Source: Phycisphaerales bacterium
GTDB taxonomy: Bacteria; Planctomycetota; Phycisphaerae; Phycisphaerales; SM1A02
NCBI GenBank assembly: GCA_022446795.1
Contig: JAKVBX010000003.1
Location: 1-50,955 of the forward strand
Direction of reading: 5' to 3'
DNA: 50,955 nucleotides
Shown here in pieces: positions 25,296 through 34,192 of this stretch. The notes under the pieces are model-generated. The model was not told the origin of the DNA. It saw only the letters and a program-made list of their open reading frames with translations, and did not search any database. The translations under genes and the position numbers were made by a program. How positions within the stretch are numbered: position 1 is the stretch's first letter; each line of letters starts with the position of its first letter.

Positions 25296-25664
25296 GTTCT
25301 GCTCCTCCACGGGACGGGCTCCCGGTGACTGCCAAGCGAAGAATGACAACAACCCCGTCGTCTCCACTTCACGGGGAAGCAGGACAGCGTGGCTCATCGG
25401 CATTTCGCTCTTGGATGTGCATGCCCCTCTGCTCTCCTTCAGAAGCGGCATCTCAGATGTGGACGTACGACAGGTGCGTACGCTTCGGCCCCTCCACTCA
25501 TGAGAAATGTCCACCCGCAGACTTCCAATGGGAGTCGCCCTGGCGGAGACTGCATGACCAGTCATGGTGCGATTCGCCCCGGCAGCCCCACGGGATGCGT
25601 TCAATTTCCTGATGCACCATGGAATCAGTAGACATTCCGCATTGGAGATCGCACAATCATTCAA
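25296..25664. other. 369-bp divergent intergenic region
   Basis: It separates the GTG start of the metalloprotease (minus) from the methyltransferase (plus) and should carry both promoters. A CCCCGT/ACGGGG hairpin (25353-25376) lies 57 bases before the protease start and resembles the one in the leader of the trypsin-like protease gene. The part near 25600-25664 is A/T-richer. No gene is convincing. Confidence 0.55.
25302..25308 (-). promoter_or_regulatory. Shine-Dalgarno deciding a GTG start
   Basis: GGAGGAG on the minus strand, 6 bases before the GTG at 25295. It is the strongest ribosome binding site in the region and fixes the start of the metalloprotease. Confidence 0.85.
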
Positions 25665-26453
25665 ATGAGTCGGTGGTACAAGCGAATCCTGTGCGGGCTG
25701 CTTCTCGGGCTTGTCGGTTGCCAGGAGCAGTCGACTCGGCCAACTGATTCTTCCACAGCAGCGGGACCATCTCCATCAACTGGCGATCACGAGGATCGCC
25801 ATCGTGAACGTAACACCATGGTGGACCAGCAGATCGCCGAACCCTCCGACGACCGTCGAATCATCACGAACGCTCGCGTGCTTGACGCCATGCGCACGGT
25901 CCCTCGCCACCAGTTTGTCCCCGAGGAGATGCGACCTCATGCGTACCGGGATCGCCCCTTGCCCATCGGCCACCGGCAGACGATCTCGCAGCCATACATC
26001 GTGGCCTTGATGAGTGAATTGCTGGCGGTCGAGCCCGGTCACCGGGTCCTGGAGATCGGAACCGGTTCGGGGTACCAGGCTGCCGTGCTTGCGGAATTGA
26101 CCGACGAGGTCTACTCGATTGAACTGCTGGCACCCCTCGCCGAGCAGGCCCGCCGATCCCTTCGGGCCGAAGGATACGACTCCATTCAACTCCGCACCGG
26201 GGATGGATTCCGAGGCTGGCCCGAGGCAGCCCCCTTCGACTCCATCATCCTGACCTGCGCCATTGACGAGATTCCCCCGCCGCTCTGGACTCAACTCAAG
26301 ATCGGTGGCCGGCTGGTCATGCCCCTGGGCCCGCAGGAGGGCATGCAACGGCTCATCGTGGCCACCAAGAAGGACAACGGGTCACGCGAAACCGAAACCA
26401 TCATCGGGGTTCGATTCGTCCCCCTGGTCTCGGATGCCGCCGCTCCACAGTAG
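25665..26453 (+). CDS. pcm: Protein-L-isoaspartate O-methyltransferase with lipoprotein signal
   Basis: 262 residues. The catalytic part is a typical PIMT: the substrate motif TISQPYIV (106-113), the SAM-binding motif VLEIGTGSGYQAA (128-140), and later a TGDGF acidic loop. The family uses S-adenosylmethionine to repair isoaspartyl residues in aged proteins and is normally cytoplasmic. Here the first 20 residues (MSRWYKRILCGLLLGLVGC) form a lipoprotein signal with lipidated C19, then a Ser/Thr/Pro-rich linker. An internal ATG (codon 52, NTMVDQQI) would give a cytoplasmic form that starts where most PIMTs start. The ribosome binding site at 25665 is weak (GGAG 17 bases away). It is divergent from the metalloprotease. 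Confidence 0.9.
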   Translation: MSRWYKRILCGLLLGLVGCQEQSTRPTDSSTAAGPSPSTGDHEDRHRERNTMVDQQIAEPSDDRRIITNARVLDAMRTVPRHQFVPEEMRPHAYRDRPLPIGHRQTISQPYIVALMSELLAVEPGHRVLEIGTGSGYQAAVLAELTDEVYSIELLAPLAEQARRSLRAEGYDSIQLRTGDGFRGWPEAAPFDSIILTCAIDEIPPPLWTQLKIGGRLVMPLGPQEGMQRLIVATKKDNGSRETETIIGVRFVPLVSDAAAPQ

Positions 26454-26483
26454 GCCCAGCGACGGCATCACTGCGGGCACCGA

Positions 26484-28169
26484 TCAGTCCGGCAACGGGG
26501 TCATGTCGACCCCTTCCTTCCGCTCGATGTCCAGGTCATAGCTGATCTTGAAGACCCGATCACCCGTGGACTGCGCCGGAACCGTGAGGTCCCATCGCAT
26601 CAGTCCCTTGGGCAGATCGTCTGCGACATAGCTGGCATTGGTCGACAGGGCCCGGGTCAGGTTCGAAACCGAAACCTCGATCTCGTCCGATCGCGAGATC
26701 GGTCGACGATCCCACAATTCGAGCTTGATGTCCCGGCTCGTCCCGTTGCTGACTGCCAGCACGAACTGGTAACTGGTCTTGAGCCAGCCGCCGAAGACAC
26801 CCGTCTCGCCCGTGTTCTTGGTCAGCATGTTCCGCGTGGCCTCGATCGCCGGGTCAGCCCCGAAGTACAACTCGATCTTCGATCCCGGCGCCGCAGCGCC
26901 CAGGACGGTCGGCCCGACATAGTCACCGCCCATGAAGATGCCCGCTTCACCGGCAAGGAGTTGATAGTCACTGCTGTTCATGAACCGCCCGCGAAGATAG
27001 ACCTGCTCGGTCAGCACGGGCATCGCGACGAACGTGAAGTCGACCTCCGCCTGGAAATCGGCAATCCGGGTGCGCTGCGCTGACTCGGAGTTCGTCTCGA
27101 CCGTGACGCGTCGGGGCAGGGTAAAGGTCACTGACGAGCCACCACCGGAAACCTGGGCATCAGAGGCGTAGTATCCGCTGGCTCCGGCCACCGCACTGTC
27201 AGCCAGGGCCATCTCCGGCGCCGGCGATGCCGGTCCACGTGACCGCCGACCGACTGGCGGTGGTGGTGGTGGTGGGACATAGACATCGACATAGACCGGG
27301 TTGATCGTGGGCGGGTTGGCCGATTGGGCCGGCTGGGCGGTCGACAGAACGAGCGTCACGTCATTCCAGTCCTCTCCGGTCCGCTGAACGATGCTGGCGC
27401 CGTAGTCCACGACGACTGTTCCCGCGTCCAGGTCGCCCCGGACGTCGTAGCGTGGCGACCAGTTGGCGTTGGACACCAGGTATCCCAATGTCACCTCGAT
27501 CTCACCGGCCGACGTCACGGCCAGTTCGACCGTGGCGTCACGCTGCGTTCGAGTCGACCCGCCGGCCTTGCTCAACTCCGATTTCGCGATTTCCAGTTCA
27601 CGATTGCGATCCTCGAGGGCCTCCGCCTCGGTCTGCCGAGCAGCCAGCAACGTCGCCATCTCCGCTGAGAAGAACTTCAACTGGGACTGCACATCGTCAA
27701 TGCTCAGTCCCGCGGTCCCCGCCTTGTCACGATCGTCCTCGGACGCCTTCGTCATCATCGTCCTGATGAAGGCAATCGAGGCATCTCGAACGGCCAATGC
27801 ATCAGCGGCCGATTGGACGGCCCGCTCAGCTGCCTTGACGGTCTCGGCCAGGGCTTCCAGGTTGGATGGCGGCGTGGACACCTGTCGCGTCGCCGTGTCG
27901 ATCCCCACCACCTTCGCCCCTCCGGACACCTTGGCCTGGACAGAAGCCGGCTGCCAACGGACCGGGAGGTCCGTGAACACCAGTTGATACACCCCCGGGC
28001 TCATGTCCTTCCTGATCGTGCGCTCGACCCAGGCCCTGCCCCGGTAGGCCGTCACCCGAGTTGGACGTGACTCGACATCCACTTGAGTTGGAACCGGGGC
28101 ATCCTGGCCCAGGGCCGTCGGGCCAGCAACAAGTATCAAGGACAACAGGGCTACCGAGGAGGTGCGCAT
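26484..28169 (-). CDS. MuiA-type (DUF4139) exported protein
   Basis: 561 residues with a signal peptide (MRTSSVALLSLILVAGPTALG) and GGAG upstream of the ATG. An N-terminal beta domain (about 30-95) contains TRVTAYRGRAWVERT, the DUF4140 pattern. A long coiled coil follows (about 102-205). The DUF4139 domain then starts with NANWSPRYDVR (234-243) and TGEDWNDVTLVLSTAQP (264-280). A run of seven prolines (299-305), encoded by a GGT-type repeat at 27256-27276, breaks the domain. This family is called mucoidy-inhibitor-like but its molecular role is unknown. A tandem operator-like repeat lies just upstream. It may be the last gene of a minus-strand group with the amidotransferase and hydrolase genes. 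Confidence 0.88.
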   Translation of the reverse strand: MRTSSVALLSLILVAGPTALGQDAPVPTQVDVESRPTRVTAYRGRAWVERTIRKDMSPGVYQLVFTDLPVRWQPASVQAKVSGGAKVVGIDTATRQVSTPPSNLEALAETVKAAERAVQSAADALAVRDASIAFIRTMMTKASEDDRDKAGTAGLSIDDVQSQLKFFSAEMATLLAARQTEAEALEDRNRELEIAKSELSKAGGSTRTQRDATVELAVTSAGEIEVTLGYLVSNANWSPRYDVRGDLDAGTVVVDYGASIVQRTGEDWNDVTLVLSTAQPAQSANPPTINPVYVDVYVPPPPPPPVGRRSRGPASPAPEMALADSAVAGASGYYASDAQVSGGGSSVTFTLPRRVTVETNSESAQRTRIADFQAEVDFTFVAMPVLTEQVYLRGRFMNSSDYQLLAGEAGIFMGGDYVGPTVLGAAAPGSKIELYFGADPAIEATRNMLTKNTGETGVFGGWLKTSYQFVLAVSNGTSRDIKLELWDRRPISRSDEIEVSVSNLTRALSTNASYVADDLPKGLMRWDLTVPAQSTGDRVFKISYDLDIERKEGVDMTPLPD

Positions 28170-28193
28170 CCGTTTCGTACTCCGTTCAAGAGT

Positions 28194-28215
28194 TGGGGAG
28201 GTGGTTCACTCCCCA
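28194..28215 (-). other. 7-bp hairpin in the leader of the MuiA-type gene
   Basis: TGGGGAG (28194-28200) pairs with CTCCCCA (28209-28215) around an 8-base loop, 25 bases before the start at 28169. It could be the end of the upstream transcript or a leader structure; there is no T-run. Confidence 0.4.
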
Positions 28216-28227
28216 TCCAACGTTCCA

Positions 28228-28261
28228 CCCCGGGAAATATTGGCGGCCCCCGGGAATATTG
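28228..28261. promoter_or_regulatory. Tandem operator-like direct repeat
   Basis: CCCCGGGAAATATTG (28228-28242) and CCCCGGGAATATTG (28248-28261) are near-identical direct repeats starting 20 bases apart, about two helix turns. They lie in the 98-bp gap before the MuiA-type gene. A/T-rich palindromic cores (AATATT) in otherwise high-GC DNA suggest a protein binding site. Confidence 0.45.
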
Positions 28262-28267
28262 ACCATC

Positions 28268-29011
28268 CTATCGATTCGCGTGATCAGCCAGCACGTGGTG
28301 GATGAACTGCTCCAGCAGCCCCTCCGTGGCCACGGACTCGCGGCAACACTGCTGCACGAAAGCCTCGTAGTCCAGGCCCGTAATCGACTTGATGTAGGCG
28401 GGATACGTTCGCAACCGATCAAGCAATGTTGAAAGGTCCAGTTCCGGGTGAAACTGGGTGCCATAGATCGGCTTGCCTGGAAATCGAAAGGCCTGGTTCT
28501 TCACTCGATCCGAGGACGCCAGGCAGACCGCTCCATCGGGCAGTTCATCCACGATGTCCTGGTGACCCATCTGGGCATCAAAGCTGGTTCCAAGTGAAGC
28601 GAAAACGGGATCCGCCTTTCCTTCCGGCGTGACCGTCAATTTGAACGTGCCCACCTCGGCGCGATCCAGGTCGGTCACGACGCGACCACCGAGGGCCAGG
28701 CTGAAGGCCTGGAATCCCCAGCAAGAAGCAAACGTCGGCTTGGACAGATCATGCAGATGCCGCATGACATCGAGAGCGGACTCCAGCCACTCTCCGCCTT
28801 CGACGACCGAGAAGTCACCACTGCCCCCCAGCAGAACCACGTCCACGTCATCCAGTTCAGAACGTGTCGGCTGACCATTGATCAAGTCAAAGATGCGGAT
28901 GTTGCCCTCATCACAGCGCAGGTGCTTGGCAAAGGCCCGCACCTCGTGGGAGGCCATCTGATCTCCAGGCTTCCGGACCTGGAGCAACAGGTATCGCATT
29001 GATGCCAACAT
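28268..29011 (-). CDS. Class I glutamine amidotransferase-like protein
   Basis: 247 residues, cytoplasmic; the Met at 28999 is an alternative start. The class I glutaminase triad is visible: C97 in FASCWGFQAF, H188 and E190 in GTQFHPEL, with the oxyanion-type LLGGSGDFSV at 60-69. Members related to GMP synthase include gamma-glutamyl-amine hydrolases and amidotransferase subunits; no synthase partner is encoded nearby, so a free-standing hydrolase or a GuaA-like subunit are both possible. It is 24 bases after the alpha/beta hydrolase gene on the same strand, so they are likely co-transcribed. Neither start has an evident Shine-Dalgarno. Confidence 0.87.
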   Translation of the reverse strand: MLASMRYLLLQVRKPGDQMASHEVRAFAKHLRCDEGNIRIFDLINGQPTRSELDDVDVVLLGGSGDFSVVEGGEWLESALDVMRHLHDLSKPTFASCWGFQAFSLALGGRVVTDLDRAEVGTFKLTVTPEGKADPVFASLGTSFDAQMGHQDIVDELPDGAVCLASSDRVKNQAFRFPGKPIYGTQFHPELDLSTLLDRLRTYPAYIKSITGLDYEAFVQQCCRESVATEGLLEQFIHHVLADHANR

Positions 29012-29035
29012 CGCGGCGGAGTATAGAGGGCCTGC

Positions 29036-30472
29036 TCAACGGCCGTCGGACGACTCGCTCGGCGGAAGCGACATCAGCCACTCCACGCTCTCGGGCAGGA
29101 CATCCATGACGATCGTCAGGTGCCCGGTGCCATCGGGACGACGCGGCGTGACCGGCGCCCCGGCCGCTTGCGCCGCCTGGGCCGATGACTCGATCATGTC
29201 ACCGGAGACGATGAAGTCGCGTTCCGCCGCGTAGGCCAGCACCGGGGGAAACGCCGTCTTCTTCGGGAACGGAGCGCCCCCTGCGATCGCAACCACCGCG
29301 TCGACCATCTCCGGCCTGGCCGAAGCCAGCCCCATGGCTGTCATTCCGCCGAGGGAATGCCCGAGGAGAAAGATCCGATCCTGGTCGACTGGGTACCGCG
29401 ACGAGATGGTCCTGACCACGGCCTCCAGGGGCTCCATGGAAGAAGCCATGACATAGGTCGATGGCGAGACCACGATCATCCCGTGCTCATCCGCCAGGTC
29501 CGTGATCGCGCCATCGCCACAGCCATCCATGAAGAAATGTTCATTGCCGCCGGCACCATGCAAGGCGATCAACAGTGGTGCCGGCGTTCCTGCCGCGACC
29601 ACCTGCTCCGGAACGTACAGGCGGACGGGCGTGCGAGTGGACCCCGCGGTGATCTCGTACCAGGTGTCTCCCGCCCGGTTGAGATACGGATCTTCTCCAC
29701 GGGCCAGGGCCTCCAGTTCCTCGGCCAGTTCGGCACGAAGCTGGTTGCGATCCAGCACGTACCCGGTGATGTCCATGGGCGGCAGGCGATCGATCAGCCG
29801 GGCCGCACGACTGCGGAAGACCGCATGGGCATCACCCTGGTCCATGGCCTTGATGCCCTCCAGGTATCGCTTGCGAGTCTCCGAGAACGGCTCGACCGTG
29901 CGTTCCCATCGCCCCTGGGGAATCACGGTGCCATCGGCCAGTCGGAGCGCCAGGGTCAGGGTCGCGGTAGCCGGCAGCGATGCCAGGTCAGACTCATCAA
30001 ACTGGATGGACCAGCCATCCGGCCCTGGACTGACCACCAACTCGACATCATGGCTGCTGCCATTGCGCTGATCCAGGACGAGGGTCATCGCGATCGGATC
30101 AGATGGCGATGGTGGCTGATATCGCCACCGGGCCTTGAGCGATGGGCCATCCTCCTGGTCACTCAACTTGAGCAGCAGCGCCGCAGCAACGCGATGAGCA
30201 TCCGTCACGTCATCTCCGAGCATCATGCCCAGGGACAGGTCGTCCATGGCTCGCCCGACACCGCCGATGTCGTTCCGGAAGAACAACATGGTCATGTCAT
30301 CGAGTCGACGCGACATGGTCCGGCGTTCCTCGAGGTTCATTTCCTTCGCTGCCAGCGATTGATCAACCCAGGACCAGGACCGAACCAGGTCCGGCATGGT
30401 GAGGCGAGCCGGCCCCACCGGGATCTCCGAAGCGTTCAGGAGGGTCAGGAATGCTGCGATCAAGAGCGCCAT
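29036..30472 (-). CDS. Exported alpha/beta hydrolase (esterase/depolymerase-like)
   Basis: 478 residues with a short signal peptide (MALLIAAFLTLLNASE). Residues 1-270 form a helical and beta-rich N-terminal region of unknown fold. The catalytic domain (about 275-470) has the oxyanion motif HGAGG (305-309), S373 in GHSLGG, D419 (AAERDFIV) and H451 (GTGHL), a complete triad. It is similar to polyhydroxybutyrate-depolymerase and feruloyl-esterase-like hydrolases. The substrate is unknown. It leads a minus-strand group with the glutamine amidotransferase, and is divergent from the long HEFGH protein gene. Confidence 0.83.
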   Translation of the reverse strand: MALLIAAFLTLLNASEIPVGPARLTMPDLVRSWSWVDQSLAAKEMNLEERRTMSRRLDDMTMLFFRNDIGGVGRAMDDLSLGMMLGDDVTDAHRVAAALLLKLSDQEDGPSLKARWRYQPPSPSDPIAMTLVLDQRNGSSHDVELVVSPGPDGWSIQFDESDLASLPATATLTLALRLADGTVIPQGRWERTVEPFSETRKRYLEGIKAMDQGDAHAVFRSRAARLIDRLPPMDITGYVLDRNQLRAELAEELEALARGEDPYLNRAGDTWYEITAGSTRTPVRLYVPEQVVAAGTPAPLLIALHGAGGNEHFFMDGCGDGAITDLADEHGMIVVSPSTYVMASSMEPLEAVVRTISSRYPVDQDRIFLLGHSLGGMTAMGLASARPEMVDAVVAIAGGAPFPKKTAFPPVLAYAAERDFIVSGDMIESSAQAAQAAGAPVTPRRPDGTGHLTIVMDVLPESVEWLMSLPPSESSDGR

Positions 30473-30604
30473 GGGTGTCTCCAGGGCCGCATGCTAGCGT
30501 CAGGGCCTGTTTCGCTGGGAACGCAACCAAATCCGCTTCGGAAATGGCTGCGAGGCGTCCATAATGACGTTGAGACCACCCCGGGGAGGTGACACATCAA
30601 GAAC

Positions 30605-33600
30605 ATGAACCATCGAACACCATGGCTCATTTTTCTGATCCTAGGCAGCCTGACATGGCCCGCCATGGCTGAACACCGCTGGGTCGGATTCAGCGAACTG
30701 GTGCATCGTGCCCACGTCATCTTCGATGGTCGCGTCATCGACCAGGTCTGCTGGGAATCCGATGACGGCAAGACGATCTCTACCGATGTGACCTTCGATC
30801 TCATCGACCTGGTTCATGCGGATCCAAAGACCCTGGCCCACATCGGTGAAACCATCACGATCACGATGCCTGGTGGCACGGTTGGACCCCGAACCATGAC
30901 CGCTTCGGATGGCCATCACTTCGAACATGGCCAGCGGATACTCGCGTGTGTCCGCGTCGGCACAACGGGTGCACTCTCATCAATCGTTGGCGGCGATCAG
31001 GGTGTGTTCGTGGTTCGCGAGCGAGGCCCACGACACGAACCAATTCCAACCAAGAGCTACCACCACGGGATCCTCGGCATCCAGGACAACCGCATCCACG
31101 TGTCCCCGAAGATCGACCGACTTGAGCGAGACCTGGCGTACTTCCATGCCCCAATGGGCATTGCACCAATGCTGAAATCACGTGACCACAACCCTGATCC
31201 CACACCCATACGTCACCGACGACGTGGAGCCTTGCTTTCATTGCCCCAGTTCAAAGATGCGATACATGCTGAGCTGGGTCAACCCATGGTTGCGAGCAAC
31301 CCGCTGTCCGCCTCCCGCAGTTCACGATTCCCATTACGCGCCGAAGACGCCTTCGATCAACAGGAGTTGCTTGAACGATCACAACCCTTGGTCAGTTCAG
31401 GATCTGCTGGTGATGGTCGATCTGAGTATGGCGACGTTATTGACCTCTGCGTTTGCGGCTCACAGGACCTCCCGATGGTATTCGAGTATTGGGAGGGCGC
31501 CTGGTGGCACGAGATCGATTTGAAATCCATGTCGCATTTCAGCCGATTCGTTTCAGACGATATGTACCACTGCATCCCCAGTGATGGCATGAGTTACCCG
31601 AATGGGGACAATGAAATCCTGGGAATCTGCACCGACGAATTCCTGGCGGAAGGAGATTGGGAACCGTTATGGAACGAACCTGGCAACTCTGCCGTCGGAC
31701 GTTGCTGGATTGGCCTGTCCGGCTGCGACAGTGGCGATATCTGGTCTACCGATGTTGGCTACAACGGCTACCTGAACCATACGAACAACCATCAGCAGTT
31801 CCTTGAGTCAAACGCTGATGTCAATATCCCGGGCCTTTCTTACCTCCCAGGAACATCACTGCACGAGTTTGGCCACACTTGGGGCCTTATGAGCGGCGAG
31901 TCCTATGGTTGCGACGAGACCTACAGCTACACAAGCCTGTCTGTCATGGCACACGGCAGCCTTCTTGAACAGGCTGATGGCATTCATGCCGCAGATGCTT
32001 ATTTCGTTCGAGCAAACCATGATGACCAGGTCAACCTCATTCCCGTGGCTGATATTGGTTGCGAACAGTACAGCTACAGCGAAGGCCAAGCCTACGATTG
32101 CCGCATCAACGGCTACGAATCGTCTGCCGTACCCGTCGAACATGGAGACCAAGTCACGATTTCAAATATCCTTTTCGAGAGCATGTCCAGCAGCTTCCTT
32201 CCGGTTACGCTGGCGTTCTACGCCTCCAGGGACCGTCACCTTGACGAGGATGAGGACGCTCTTCTCGGCGCCTATAGCTACGACGACTTCCTGCCCTATG
32301 GAACCGCCCAGGGTGATTTCACAGTCACTATTCCCGAGAGCATGGGTCCTGGCGAGCACCATGTCATCATGAGGTCCTATTTCTTCGACTTCTTCTGGCA
32401 AGACCTCAACCCGGATAACAACACCGTTGTCATCCAGTACCTCACGTTGGATGTCATCAACGTGAACAATCCCAATGACAACTGCAGCAGTCCACAAGTC
32501 ATCACCGAAGGCATCTGGCCCATTGATAACCGTTGGGCCAATCACGATGGTGGATTATTGGAGTCATGTGACGGCGAATTCGGCTATCCGATGTGGCACG
32601 ACATCTGGTTCTCCTATCAGAACCAGTGCGCTGGCCTCCTGGACCTGCATACCTGCTGGGGTGACCAAGGGTTCAATACGATCATCGCGGTCTATGAAAA
32701 TCCCGGCGACTGCCCTCCTGAACCTAATTCACTTATCGCCTGTAGTAATGATGATCCATGGTGCAATGACTATGGCTCCTATGTCAGCCTGCCAACAGTA
32801 GCCAACACCAACTACCTGATACGGATTGGAACACCCTTCCCCGAAGACATTGGTAGTCCTGGCGGCAGCATGGGCGAAGGTCATCTGAATGTCACGTTCT
32901 GGACAGACGGCCCAGGAGGTGTTCCCAATGATGATTGCGCCGGGGCCACCGTCATCGACAAGGGCACCTACGAGCTGTCGACCACCTGCGCCACCACCAA
33001 TGGTGCCATTGTGCCTAATCCCTCCCTGTGCACTGATGATGGCCAGATCTATAACGATGTCTGGTATTCCTTTACCGCTTCATGCAGCGGAACCGCACGC
33101 CTGACCGGATATAGCGAACAATTCGACACCGCTCTCGCGGTCTACGATGGCGCCTTTGATTGCATCAACTATTCCGACACTGCCTTGTTGGGCTCGGCCT
33201 GCGCCACGCCTGAGAACAACTCCCCACGGGTTGACATCGAGGTGGAGACCGGCCAGGAACTGTTGATTCGAATCGGAGGGCAAGACCCAGATAGTCAAGG
33301 CGGCGCATCACTCATCGCTGGACTGATCCAGAAGGCTCCCAACGACTACCCCGCTGATGCGATTCAGATCGAAAGCAACACCGTCCTCTTCGATACCAGT
33401 TGCGCGTTCAGTGACGGCCTCTTCCATGCCGGCTGCGGACCTATCGAAAACGACGTCTGGTATCGATATGACAGTGACATCGATGGTGACCTTGAGATCC
33501 TCACCTGCGGGCTGGCCGACTTTGATGTCGAAATGGCGGTCTATATCGACACCGGCGTCTATCCTCCCGACGAGACTCAACTCTCTGGCTGCACCAATCG

Positions 33601-34192
33601 AGCCAACCTCTGTGCGAATGGAACCGAGATCCTGATCACGAGAGTTCGCCAGGACACGTCCTACCTGATCCGAATCGGCGGCGGTAACCCTGATGCCAGG
33701 GGACCGGGAACCATGAAGCTTCGCCCGGTAGCCGGGTGCATTGCCGACGTCACCTCGGCGGACGGTTCCGCGGGCGTGATTGACATCACGGACATGCTCG
33801 CGATCCTGGGCGACTGGGGCCAGTTGGATTCGCCCTACGACGTCGATGGCGATCGATTGATCACCATCGCCGACCTGCTCATGGTGCTGGATGCCTGGGG
33901 CCCCTGCCCAGTCGGATGCGAAGATCCCTTCCGATGCGAACCTGACCAGGACATCTTCAACCATGTCTGCGGTGGAGATGGCAAGACGAGCCTGTGCGCC
34001 TGCATGCAGAAGGCTGTCGGATTTGACGCCACCTGCATCGATGTCACGGAATTGCTGGGGGGCTACCCCTGTGATGAACTGCAGACCTGCCTGGGATTCG
34101 GAGATGATTGCCCGCCTGGCTACGAGTGCGTCACCATCGAATGCTGCCCAGGGTGGCACCGCTACTGCCTGCCTCGCTGCCCGGCACCCTGA
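30605..34192 (+). CDS. Secreted 1195-residue HEFGH protein with PPC-like and dockerin-like modules
   Basis: A signal peptide (MNHRTPWLIFLILGSLTWPAMA) follows a GGGGAGGTGA sequence about 13 bases before the ATG. Residues 20-170 resemble an exported beta domain. H420-E-F-G-H424 (SLHEFGHTWG) followed by a Met-turn-like SVMAHG (446-451) marks a metzincin-type metalloprotease-like domain. The third ligand position of HExxHxxGxxH is Ser (S430), so zinc binding is unusual. Three jelly-roll PPC-like domains follow (about 622-766, 772-908, 910-1042), each with a DVWY or DIWF strand and a YLIRIG or LLIRIG strand. Dockerin-like loops lie at about 1052-1100, then a Cys-rich tail to 1195. Base composition is lower-GC than neighbours through about 33500. 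The stop abuts the next gene with no gap. Confidence 0.85.
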   Translation: MNHRTPWLIFLILGSLTWPAMAEHRWVGFSELVHRAHVIFDGRVIDQVCWESDDGKTISTDVTFDLIDLVHADPKTLAHIGETITITMPGGTVGPRTMTASDGHHFEHGQRILACVRVGTTGALSSIVGGDQGVFVVRERGPRHEPIPTKSYHHGILGIQDNRIHVSPKIDRLERDLAYFHAPMGIAPMLKSRDHNPDPTPIRHRRRGALLSLPQFKDAIHAELGQPMVASNPLSASRSSRFPLRAEDAFDQQELLERSQPLVSSGSAGDGRSEYGDVIDLCVCGSQDLPMVFEYWEGAWWHEIDLKSMSHFSRFVSDDMYHCIPSDGMSYPNGDNEILGICTDEFLAEGDWEPLWNEPGNSAVGRCWIGLSGCDSGDIWSTDVGYNGYLNHTNNHQQFLESNADVNIPGLSYLPGTSLHEFGHTWGLMSGESYGCDETYSYTSLSVMAHGSLLEQADGIHAADAYFVRANHDDQVNLIPVADIGCEQYSYSEGQAYDCRINGYESSAVPVEHGDQVTISNILFESMSSSFLPVTLAFYASRDRHLDEDEDALLGAYSYDDFLPYGTAQGDFTVTIPESMGPGEHHVIMRSYFFDFFWQDLNPDNNTVVIQYLTLDVINVNNPNDNCSSPQVITEGIWPIDNRWANHDGGLLESCDGEFGYPMWHDIWFSYQNQCAGLLDLHTCWGDQGFNTIIAVYENPGDCPPEPNSLIACSNDDPWCNDYGSYVSLPTVANTNYLIRIGTPFPEDIGSPGGSMGEGHLNVTFWTDGPGGVPNDDCAGATVIDKGTYELSTTCATTNGAIVPNPSLCTDDGQIYNDVWYSFTASCSGTARLTGYSEQFDTALAVYDGAFDCINYSDTALLGSACATPENNSPRVDIEVETGQELLIRIGGQDPDSQGGASLIAGLIQKAPNDYPADAIQIESNTVLFDTSCAFSDGLFHAGCGPIENDVWYRYDSDIDGDLEILTCGLADFDVEMAVYIDTGVYPPDETQLSGCTNRANLCANGTEILITRVRQDTSYLIRIGGGNPDARGPGTMKLRPVAGCIADVTSADGSAGVIDITDMLAILGDWGQLDSPYDVDGDRLITIADLLMVLDAWGPCPVGCEDPFRCEPDQDIFNHVCGGDGKTSLCACMQKAVGFDATCIDVTELLGGYPCDELQTCLGFGDDCPPGYECVTIECCPGWHRYCLPRCPAP

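Noticed and set aside
25296-25664. 123-codon extension of the metalloprotease
   Set aside because: Same reasoning; GGAGGAG and GTG at 25295 precede the signal peptide.
27256-27276. GGT-type triplet repeat as a phase-variable switch
   Set aside because: It encodes a proline run in frame; triplet changes would not break the reading frame.
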